Source: an uncultured Christensenellaceae bacterium (GTDB taxonomy: Bacteria > Bacillota > Clostridia > Christensenellales > Pumilibacteraceae). From it: 23,445 bases of DNA. Below, piece by piece: positions 5,580-17,500 of the stretch; positions within the stretch are counted from its first letter, which is position 1; every line of letters starts with the position of its first letter. Made by a program: the position numbers and the translations under genes. The notes beneath the pieces were generated by a model that searched no databases, was not told where the DNA came from, and was given only the letters and a program-made list of their open reading frames with translations. The stretch spans positions 1-23,445 of the forward strand of contig CAJUNM010000026.1 of assembly GCA_910587805.1 (NCBI GenBank), written 5' to 3'.

Positions 5580-8500
5580 ATGAAGCAAGGACAAAGATTT
5601 TCGGTTTTACGCACGGCGGCTCTGACGGTTTGTGCCGTTTTGGGCTGTTTTTTGTTTGCGTTCGGCGCGGTCGTATGTCCGTTTGCGGGTGGGGGATATT
5701 CTGTGAATGCCGAAACCCGTGCGGACGGAGCCGCGCTCGTTAAGCTGAGTAAGGTCGAAGTATCGCAGAATGACGATTGGATAGTGACCAACGACACTAA
5801 GTCGCTCGGGGCGGACGTTTTGTCCGAAATATTCGCTGTTTCCGTAGTTTATGCGGAGGGCAAGGCGTCGACCGACGCCGAGGGCGCGGAAACCGTCGAG
5901 TGGACCGACGGCGAACGCACCGTTCTCGAGTTTGAAGGGTTTACGGGCAGTTCCGCTCGAGCGATAACCGGCGAGACGGTCGAGTTTGCTTTTAACGGAA
6001 GGAATATCAACGTTTCGGTCACGCCCAAGAGCGGCGCGGTCGCCGATCCCGACGACGCAGCGGTTACGACAGTCGATGCGGCTGCGGCGTATCGAAGCGG
6101 CACGAAAAGAGAAAACGGCATATACGGCGAGTATATCGGCACGAGCGCTTTGACGACATTGAGCGATATACAGGAAGTAGCGTCGTACATCAAAGTCATG
6201 TACACTTACAACGACGGAACGAAACAGGATATAAGCTCCGCAATGGGCGCGGACAATTACAATATCGATTCCTCGTCGCTGTTCCCCGATAAGCTCAATC
6301 TATTGTGGTCGGACGGGCAAGAATACACCGCGTCGGTCGGTATAACTCTCAAAGCGGGAGTAAACGATTCCATTGCCGACAAGAGCGCCGCCGTGCTTAT
6401 AGACGGAGTGCAATACATAAAGCCTGCGGGATTTTCGAGTTTGGGCACGCCTGTTACCGTAGCGGGGCAAGTCGCTCGCAGTAAATTCGACTATACCGGA
6501 TTTTTCGTATATGCCGATTACGCCGACGGCACGAGTTTTACCGTTCCGCTGACCGCGTTCGAGAATGTCGAAGGCTGTTTGTCAAACGAGTATTTTCACT
6601 CATCGAATATAAATTTCTCGTTGGGCAACACGCTCACCACCAAAGCCAACAGAGTACAAGTCACCTTTGTAGATCCCTTTACCAAACAGGCAATTACTTC
6701 GCGTAAATTGGCGGTCGCCATTGCGCCTATAAGCATCGATACGCCCGAGTTTACATATTACGAAAAAGAGCAAAACGTTGCGGACGGCAAGGTCGCGCTC
6801 ATAGAGTTCAATCTCGGATTGACCATTAACGTCACTTTGCCCGACTACTCGAGATACGAGAAAGACGGTTTGCCCGTCATAAAATTCGACATAGACAAAA
6901 CCGATAACGTTGAGGCGGACAACGTGAACGGTAAGTACAAATTTTCAAAGCCGGGCATGTATAAGATCACCGCAACGCTCGATACGGCGCAGTCGCCGGA
7001 CTTTGTTTGGGGCGCGCCTAACCGCGGCGGTGTTCGAGACGATGCAAACGTTGTTCTTACATATACCGCGCAGATCGATAAGGGCAAGATAGTGATCGCC
7101 GCGGGCGAGATAACCGATCTGGAATATACGTATGGACAAACGCCGTCGCTGAAGCCCGCGATAACGGCTAAGGAAGCGGAGAGCGACGCCGTGATAGCCG
7201 ATAAGTTCGTATTGAACGAAGCGTTCGACGGCGCGGTAAACGACGAACTTTATCTTTATCGAATGGAGTACTACGGGTTCGACGGTTTCGATAAGGACAA
7301 CCGCAGTTTGACCGCGCCGACTGAAGCGGGAAGATACAAAGCCGTAGCGGTCACCAAAGAGAATCTGTATTACGAATCCGTTTTGACCGACGAGATCAAC
7401 GTTACCGTCGTACCCAAAGAAATAGAAGTTACGGCAGTACTCGAAAACCCCACGTACGACAGAGACAAGTCGTACGGTAACGGCGACGTTTTGCGCTCGG
7501 GCGTTACCGCGTACGACATTACCGTTACGGGCTTGGAAACGAAAGCAAAGTACTATAAAGCCGAAGGGTACGATATAAAGCTCGTGATCGGCAATCACAA
7601 TTATTATTGGAAAGGCAACGTTTTGCCCGAAGAATGGTGGGCGGACGAGAATGCCGAAGCATTTGCGGCTTGTCGCGAGACCGACGCGACGTTTGCCGTA
7701 AAACAGCGCGAGATCGAGTATTCCGTTTCGGGTACGACCGAGTTCTATTACGGCGACGTAGATTTGAACGGCATTATCGGCAGAGTATCCGCCGCAGACG
7801 AAAAATATCTCGATACTCCGCAGATAGTATATTCGGCGGGCGCTGCCGCGGACTGCAACATTTGGAACAAAGGATCGTACAACGCGGTTTATACGCCCCG
7901 CTATGCGGGCGGCGACGCAGACGAGGAAGCGAGCTTGGCGCTCGCGGCTTCCGCGCCTTTCGGGTTTACGGTAAAACCCGCAGAGGTCACGTACATCACT
8001 TTGGGCAACGGTTCTGCGTACTATAAACCCGAAGGCAACATGTTCGATTTTAACGGTTGGGTATCGCTCGTTGCGGGTAAGGGCGGACTCGGCGGCGTTG
8101 CCGATATTCAGGACCTGCTCACGCGCACGATAACGGGCACGCGTACGGGCGTCAAAGCTCCCGAGTACTCCGTTGACGATCCGAGCAAAGTCGCTTTGTT
8201 CGATGCGGACGTTTATACCGTAACGGTATCGCTTCCCGCGAGCGGGAACTTTGTGTGGTCGGGCGGCGGCAGCGGCGATATTACCGCGGTGTGGACGATA
8301 AACAAAGCCAAAATCGAAAAGGTGACCGCGCCCGAAAGCGTAACATATAATCACGAGGCGCGTACGTTCTCGCTTGTCGGAGATTGGAACGGCGCGATCA
8401 TGAAAAAGACCGTCGTCGGCGAAAAGTTCGGCGGCGGGAACATCTCGGGCTTTACCGATACTCCGACGAGCAAAGATTTTGCACTGCGCGCGGCGGGCAG

Positions 8501-11500
8501 GTACACGATCGAAGTAGAGCTTGTCGATAAATACAACTACGAGTGGATAGCGGCGGACGGCAACAATTCCGATAATCTAATACTCGATTTCGTTATATCC
8601 AGAGCCGAGGTCACGCTCGGCGCCGTCTCGTCCGAGATCGACTTCGACGAAAACAAGACCGTACAGGCTTTGCCCAAGCTCGCGATAGTTAAAAAGAGCG
8701 ATCCCGAAGGCGTATTGACCGACGCGGAGCTTACGCTTTCGTATACAATAAAAGATGAAGACGGCAATACGGTAGCAAACAACGAGATAGTCAAGTCGGG
8801 CGTTTATACATTCGAGTTTACGGGTATGACGGGCAGCGAAGCAGATAACTACGAACTTAAACTCGATTTGACGTATACGTATAAAGTCAAATCGCTCGAT
8901 CTCAATATACCTACGTTCGATATAAACACCGTGATAGTGTACGACGGCGCGGAGCACGACGTTACGGAGTATATCACCAACAACGCCGCCGAAAATTACG
9001 GCGCGCGCATAGTCATAACCGTTAAGCGCGGCGATACCGCGCTCGAATCGCTGAGGATTAGAGACGTTTACGGCGACGAGCTTGCTTATACCGTGGAGAT
9101 CGCCCCCGCCACGAGCTATTCGTGGAAAACGGGCGACGGTCAAGCCCCGTCCGTCGATCATGTGTTCACATTCAACGTCACCGTCAAGCGTCTCACAGCC
9201 GATATAAGCTGGGGCAAGACCGAGGCGACGTACGGCGACGCCGACGGTTCGTTCGATCCCAAGCCGACGGTATCCAATCTCAAAGCGGACGATATAGGCA
9301 AGCTTTCCGTAACGGTCGGTTACAAAGTTTCGCTCGGCGACGCGGACGAAATAGCCGCGTTCTCCTCGACAACGGCGGCGGGCGCGTATACCGTTTATGC
9401 CAAAGCGTTCGGCGCGGACGACGATGCGGTAACCGAAAACAACTATAAACTCGTGCCGAGCGGCGCGGGCGCGTCGGGCAATTACAGCGCGGCGTATACG
9501 ATCAAAAAACAGATACTCACGCTGCCGAGCGTGCTCGAAATCATTTCGGGCAAAGAATATACCGGCAGCGAGCAAAGCGTAGTTTACGCGGGCATAACCG
9601 CGGACGCGTGGCACTATCTCGACGGGAAAATAGCGGCGGCGACGACGCGCAAAAACGAAAAGCTCGGCGGGCTTGCGGCTGTAGCCGACGGAGTTTTCGA
9701 TATGGCGACGGGAACTTTCGCGTTTACAAACGCAGGCGTGTATACCGTTGTGTTCGAGATAGTCGATAAGGACAATTACTGCCTTAATGCGGCATATCAG
9801 ACCGACTTTGCCGAAGCCGACAGCTCGGCGTATTCGGACATTCGTGCGGACTTTATCACCGTTGCGAGAAAAACGGTAACGCCGCCCGCGCTCGGCAACG
9901 CGCGCGCTCAGGCTTGGGGCGCCGATTACGACGCGAGCAATCTCGCAATTGCCGCCGACGCGGTAGCGAGCGTAACGCTCACCGTCAAGTACGGCAGCGG
10001 CAACGCTTACGACGCATTGCGCGACGATATTCCCGACGGCACGGATTCCGGTTCGATAGGTCAGTATTTCGTCAAGCTTTCTATCGACGGTGAAAACAAG
10101 CTCAATTACGTTTGGGGCAAGTCTTCCGATCCCGAGAGCCAATACGTGACCATAGCCGACCACGCCGTGTATACCGAGTCCGACGTCGCGGTGTTCTTGC
10201 AGTACGCGATAACGGGTTCGCAGCTCGTTATAGATTACGCGATACGCGATTATAATTTCGGCGATAACGGAACGGTAGACGGCGCGATCGCGCGTCGGAC
10301 GCTCGCGGACGAAAAAGCCGATATGGTAAACGACGGATCGTCCGCATATACGGAAGCGCAAAAAGAAGTCATAACGTTTGTGGACGTCAAGTTCTTTGTC
10401 GGCACGTATGCCACCAACGCCGAACTCGAGGGAAAAACCGAGATGAGCGGCGACGAGCTTGAAAACGGCTTGCCTTGGAACGCGGGCGAGTACACCGTAA
10501 CTTTCGGCGTCAAGTTCGGCGCGGGCAATATTTATCAAACTCTGCCGCTGATCAAAAACTTCACCGTAAACAAACGCGTGATACAAATACAGTGGTCGGA
10601 TACGAGCGTCGTATATAACGGCGGCGCGCAAGTCGCAACCGCAGAGTTTATAGACAACCTCGTTCCCGTGCGCGCGTCGAGCGGAAAAATAAGCATGCCC
10701 GTACTCGACGTTACTATAGACGGCACGGACGACAAACCGATCAACGTCAAGGACGGCGGCTATACTTTGAGCGTGCGGTCGTTGAGCGGCGACAACAAAG
10801 ACAACTTCACCGCGGACGGTTCGACAAAGACTGCGTTTACCGTAGCTCCGTACGACGTCGCGGTCAAAGGCGTGACCGTTTCGGCGGTATACGGCGACAG
10901 CTTGCCCGATACGGCTTGGGAGTACGTAGGCGCAAACGCGTTCTTCGACAGCGCCGAGCATATAAAGGTATACGTAACTACGGCGGTAGACGATATAAGT
11001 TCCGCCGTGGAAAAACCCGTTTACGGCACAGAGTATTTCGTGACAGTCGGTTGGGACGACGTAGACGCGCAGTATGCGAAAAACTACAACGTCGCGTTCG
11101 GCAACGCCGCGGATATTACGTATACGGTCGCGCGCCGACAGGTGACGGTAACGCTCGTCGGCGGCAAGATAGAAACAGAGTATTACGCGCAAGAGAGCGG
11201 GTATAAAAGCTCCGACGGCAATTACTTGACGAGCTTGTATTCCGCCGTGACCGATAACGGTACGGGCGTTGCGTTCGTGGACGACGGCGTGTTCGCGCTC
11301 ACTTCCGAGGTAGTTCGTGCGAGCGACGAAAACGCGAAAGGCTATGCGATATTCGCGTTGCAAAGCAATCCCAACTATGCGGTTACGGTAAACGGCATAG
11401 AGCTTGTAAACGGCGAAAAAACGGATACGCTCTATAAACATATAGTCACTCCCGCGGCGATCGGCAGTCCCAATGCAAGCGGGTATGCCGACGATTACGA

Positions 11501-14500
11501 CGGAGCAAGTCACGATATTTTCATGGATTTGTATGCCGAAGTGCGCAACGGACAAAAGGTCACTTGGGAATATAAAAAGGTCGGAGATACCGTTTGGACT
11601 GTTTATACAGACGGCGACGGCGCGGTTCCAAAGCAGATACGCAACGTTGACGAAAGCGCGTCGTACAACCTGAGAGTTTCCGCGCCCAATCATGAGACTT
11701 ACGAATTCCCCGCCGCGATTACGGTAAAAGTCGAACCCGTATCGCTTACGGTAAAGATCGATCTTTCTATATTCTACAGCGAGGAAGATCCTGCGGCGGC
11801 AGGGTATCTCGCGGGCGACGCGGCAACGTACATAGCTAACGCGGCGTACGATGTGTCCGATTTGCGCGGCGCGGATACCCGTGCGGTAATAAGCGGGAAT
11901 ATTTTATATACGACTACATACGTTAAAGGCGATCCCGTAAGTTCGGAGAACAACGTTTATATTACGTCGACCGTCGTTTCGGGGCTTGCGAGCGAGCACG
12001 GAAATTATACGTTCGTATCGGCGCAAGGCACGCTTACGGTAAATAAGATCGCGGCGACCATAGCCATACAAGACAAGACGAGCGCGTACGATAACGAAAA
12101 TCGCCCCGAGCTCGAACTCGGCGTAATAACCGTGGCGTCCGAGCAGACATATGCGTCGTCGCCTGCGGCGATAGTCGTCGACGATTGGAACAATGTGTTC
12201 GCGCTCAAGTCGCTTGCGCTCACGCCTTACAAAGCGGGCGCGCACACGGCGCGCGCGGGCAAGTATCTTATCTACGCCGTAGCGGCTGAAAACGGACTGA
12301 GCGAAAACTTCGACATTACGTTTACGGGTGCGAGCGTAGCGCCCGCAATGCCTGCCGATGCGTACGGCGCGTATAAGACGGTTGCATACTATACGATAAC
12401 CGACGGGGAGCTTACGGGCGGCGAGGTCTCGGCAAACGACAGAACTTATAACGATCTGTTTGCCGACGCGCTCACGGTATCGCCCGTTTCGGCGTCCGAC
12501 GGCACAACGGTCGACGTTAAGTATTACGTATACGGCGGCAGCGACGCGATAACTCCGGATAGCGTTACCGTCGACGATATGACTAACGGCGAGTGGCATG
12601 ATAACGGTGACGCGATACCGCAGTTTATGAACGCGGCTACGTATTACGTGTTCTACAGTTTCACTGCGGAAAACTACGCGGCAAAGGCGAGGTGCGTGGC
12701 GGTCACCGTCGCGAAGAAAACGGATAACGCGTTCGATACCGAGTTCGCGTTCGGCAACGGCAAGCAAACGCTCGTTACCACGGACACCGCCGACGGTGCG
12801 AAAATCGTTTGGACGTACGGCAGACTCGACGCCGCGGTCAATCCGGACGGATACGACGGTACTGCGGCGGGCGGTCAGTACGCCACGCAGCCCGTTGCGA
12901 GCGTTCGCCTCAACTACGTTGTCGGCGGAAACACGGACGCGACGGACGTAAACAAAATAAAAATCACGCTTTCGCGCTATATCGGCGGGGCGTGGACGAA
13001 TATCGTGACCGACTCGACCGATTCGGTCAACGATATAATGCTCGCCGAGTTTAATAGCGGCGCTTTCGGCGCGGGCGTTTACAGATTAAGATTTGTGCTC
13101 GACGGAACGAGCAACTATAACGGCGTTACCGCAACGTACATATTCGAGGTGGGCAAAAAGGCGCTCTCGGTTACGCCCGACGATACCGCTGCCGACTACG
13201 GCGAGGACGCCGTCTATACCGTGACTATTTCGGGCTTTGCCGATAACGGGTCGGGAACGGAAGACCTTGCGGCCGCGCTCGGCGCGCACGATGCGAGCGA
13301 GCTTGTTTGGGATTTCGGCGCGTCCGATTATTCGGCGGGGAACAACGTCGGCGAGTACGCGATACGCGTTGCGGATAAGAACAACGTCAATGCCGAACTG
13401 TTTGCAAACTATTCGCTCGACTGCTCGGCTACGGGCACGCTTACCGTAAATAAGCGTACGGTCACCGTGGAGATAGGCGACGGTGCAAACAAGTATATGC
13501 TGCTCGGCGCGTACAACAACGGCGAGTACGCGAAGGAAAAGATAAACACCCTTTCGCCCGACGGGCAGAGATATACTTTCGAGATAGTAGAAGCGGAAGG
13601 CAGCTATTCGTCGTTCCATAACGGAACCGTTCCGTTCACGCTGCATACCGACGCTATAGTCAAACTCGACGCGGACGGCAACGTGTCGGCGAGCGGCGCG
13701 GAGCTTACCAACGATGCGGGCGCGTATGCCATATACGCGGTGTACACGGACGAAATCGCAAAGAAAAACTATAATATAAAAATTGCCAACGCCAAGTATT
13801 CGGCGACCGTTCAGGGCGTCGGCGCAAATGCGATCAAGGACGGCGACAGAGTGGGCGGCGTGTTCACCGTTTCGCCCGCGGAACTGCGCATGGATATAAC
13901 GGGTCCTTACTTCGAGGACGCCTCGGGTTCGGTATCGTTCGGCGGTAAGAACTATACTGCGTATGCCGGATCGGCTTACGCGAGCGACGCGGGGATTTAC
14001 GACGGCAAAGCCAAGCATTACACCGCATCGCCGCTTTTCGGCAATACGAGAACGGACATTCCCGAAAGCAAAAAGCCGCTCGAATACACGCCCGTTTACG
14101 CGCAGAAATCGGTATCGGGCAGCACGACGAGCTGGAACGGTATCGACGGCGCGCCGACGGACGCGGGGTCTTACAGAGTTCTTTTCAGACCCGCCGGCAA
14201 CAATGCGAACTATATACAAAACGAATCGTCCGCGCAAACGATAGAGATCGCTAAGCGCACCGTGACGTACGGCGTCGTAGACAATACCAATACGAGCGTT
14301 ACGTATAACGGCGCGGAGCAGTCGGTCGTGTTCGGGTTCAACGGCGTTATCGACAAAGACAAAGCGAGCATTGTACTCTACACCGTTGTAACGTACAAAG
14401 AGCACGACGGAAAAACGCACGGCAAGATCGACGGCGTTTACGACAAAGCGGACAAATCCGCATACAAGTATGTGGAAAACAACACCGTTAAGGTCAAGGT

Positions 14501-17500
14501 GACTGCGGTCGACGCTTTGATGTACGACATAACCGTTAAACTCGGCGACCACGAGAATAACTATACGCTCAATCAGGACGGCGCGCCCGTGGACAAAATA
14601 AGACTTGCGTTTACCGTAAACCTCAAGGAATTACACATTTTCGTGCAAGATTCCGAGGTTCAGTACGGTACGCCCGTTTTCGACGGCGGCAAACCCGTCG
14701 ACGCAAACGACAGATTCGACGGTTTCCGCACCGAGTACGGCGAGACAGGCTCGCGCGTGACTTCCACCGCCGCCGCGCTCAAAGCGATGATCGATAAAAA
14801 CAAGACCGACGGCAACTTCACGACCGACGCCGATTTCGGTTACGCCGTTGCGGGCTATTCGGTAAATCACGGCGTGACTTCCGCCGAGAACAGGCTCGAT
14901 ATAGCGATCGGCGCTATAGCCGCGGCGAACTTCGATATTACGGGCAGGATCTACGGCGGCAAGCTCAACATAGCGCCGCGCAAGATAGACGTCGCGTTGA
15001 ACGGCGCGGGAGAAAACAACATCGACGCTACGCACGAATACGACGGGTCGACGAACTACAACACATATCTCGCCGCCGCGCTTGCGGCTAATATAGCCGG
15101 TTCGAGTTCGAGCGCAGTCAAGTTCATAGAGCCGTCCGTTGATTGGAACGGCAAATCTGGCGACGCTTTGACCGCGCTCGGTATTGTCCTTACGGTAAAT
15201 CCCTCGGGCGTCGGACAGACCGTACGCAATGCGGGCGACTATTATATTACCGCAACGTGGAACAACGCGAATTATGCGGTTACGTTCAAGTACAAAAACA
15301 ACGACGTCGATCTGTCCGCAGGCAACGCTCCCGTTTACAGAATAACAAAAGCAACGCTTTATGTAAAAGTGCAAGACTCGTCGAGCACGGCGTTCGATAC
15401 CGCGACGGGCACGGGCAAGCCCGCTGTCGTCGATACCGTTTACGGCACGGATGCAACCGCCGTCATAGGCACGCTCGCCGTACGTTTCAGCGGTTGGAAA
15501 GCGAGCGACGGCACGCCCGTTTCGTCGCAATTGCTTTCGGGCTATACCGTCACGTATACCGCGGCTTTGAACGGCGACGCATATGCCGCGTACAAAGCTC
15601 ACGTAGGACAGAAGTATGTTATAACGGGTCGCTACGGCGAAACCGTAACGCTCGTCAACTACGATATCGTTTATGTCGACGGCGAGCTTAACATAACGCC
15701 GCTCGTTATCGGCGTTTCCACCGAGGATCGCGAATACGTTAAAGCGGACGACGGTTACCACGGCGGCAAATACGGTAAGACGCTCGAGGCGGAGATAACG
15801 CCCGACGGCGGAGATACGGGCGAGTATAAACCCAAATTCCTGCTCGAGTACAATACCGCGGCAAGCTCCGAATACAATCAAGCCAAAGGCAAAGCGCCTA
15901 ACAGAGTGGGCGATTACACCGTCAAAGTTTCGGTCGATGCGTACGCTCAAGGTCTTGCTCGAGACTATGCGTTCGGCAAAAACGGCGGGGAATACGTCTA
16001 TGACACGACGCTTGCATACAGCATAACAAAGCAGAGCATAGAGCTTGCTTGGGATAAAAAAACCATCGCTCAAGACGCAGAAAACCGCGACAATACGGTC
16101 AATTACATTTCCGATATTATGAGCTTTGTGTCGCTGTCGCACAACGACCGTCCGTTTAACGACTACACGATAACCGAAGGCGTCGCGTTGGCGATCGAGA
16201 ACGCGCCCGCAGGCGCGTACGTGCTCACCGTCAACTTCACGGCGGACGCATATCACAACTACAATTGGGTAGGGTTCGACGGCACGCAAGCCACGGCGAT
16301 ATTCGTCGTCAGCAGCGACGGCTTGGTGTACATTACCGATTTTGCAATGACGGGCGAAGATCTTACGCTCGGCGGCGACGGCACGACGGCGACCGGCTGG
16401 GTGTACGGCAATGCGTCCGCGGGCTTTGCCGCCAAGCTTATAGACAGCGACGGCGCGGAAGTGTCGGGTGCGGAAGTGACGTTCGAGTACGGCGCATACG
16501 TCGGCGCGGCGACCGAAGGCGGACACGATAATTTGACCGACGTCGGCGGAGTAAGCTTCAAATTGATTATGCCTGCCGACGCGGGCTTGTATGTGGCGCG
16601 CGCGAGCTACGCCGGCGATCGCAATCATAACGCGGCGGATAACAGATACTACGTGTTCCGCATAATCAAAAAGAGCATAGCGAAACCCACGCTCGAGCTT
16701 AACGACGCGTATGCGGAAAACAACGGCGCGATAAACATCAGCCGCAAGCTTGAGGGCTTTGACGGCTCGGCTATGCGTATCGTCAATTCCGCAGTCAATT
16801 ACACCGTTTCGGATGATACGGTAACATTGAGTACGCTTCTCGCAAATCCTTCGGGCTATTCGGTCACGGTCGGACTTGTCAACGGCAATTACGAATGGGC
16901 GGACGGCGGCGCAGCCAACGTTACGGTCGTTTGGAAAGTTGCGCAGGGCGAAAACGAGATAAGCTGGAAACCGGGAGAAATAGACAACGCCGATTACGGT
17001 AAAAAATACGAACTTACGGCGTATAACAAATTTACCGTGAACGGCACGATCAATTATTGGTACTCGCCGCGCACCGAAGGTCAAACCGAAGACGACGCCG
17101 CGCTTATTCCCGTCGAGAATTGGACGTCGGGCTTCCCCGTAAACGCCGGCGAGTATTGGATAAGAGCCGTCGGAAGTTCCGCCAACGGAAACTACACCAC
17201 GGCGCGCGGGCATATGGCGTTTACCGTAAACAAGGTCGATCTCGCAATAATGCCGAGCGGCAGCCTTACCTATGGGACGACATTCGACGATGCAAAACGC
17301 GGGTTCACGTTCGCGATCGACGAGAGCATGCTCAAAAACGACGATCTCGCAGAAGTGATCAAGCGCGAGATAAGCAGCAGCCTCGCGCTTGCGGGTAACG
17401 GCTACGAAACCGTTATACATACGGGCGTGCTTTCCGCAGGATCGTATCAATTGACGCTCAAAGCCGCGGCGCGCAACTATAATATCGTGAACAAGAACAC

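Noticed and set aside
8577..11693. A 1,038-codon open frame on the minus strand opposite the giant gene, and similar ones at 6945-8354, 13086-14552 and 14631-17975
   Set aside because: They lie exactly antisense to clear MBG repeats, have Arg/Val/Tyr-rich composition typical of reverse-frame translation in this codon usage, and lack ribosome binding sites or domains.
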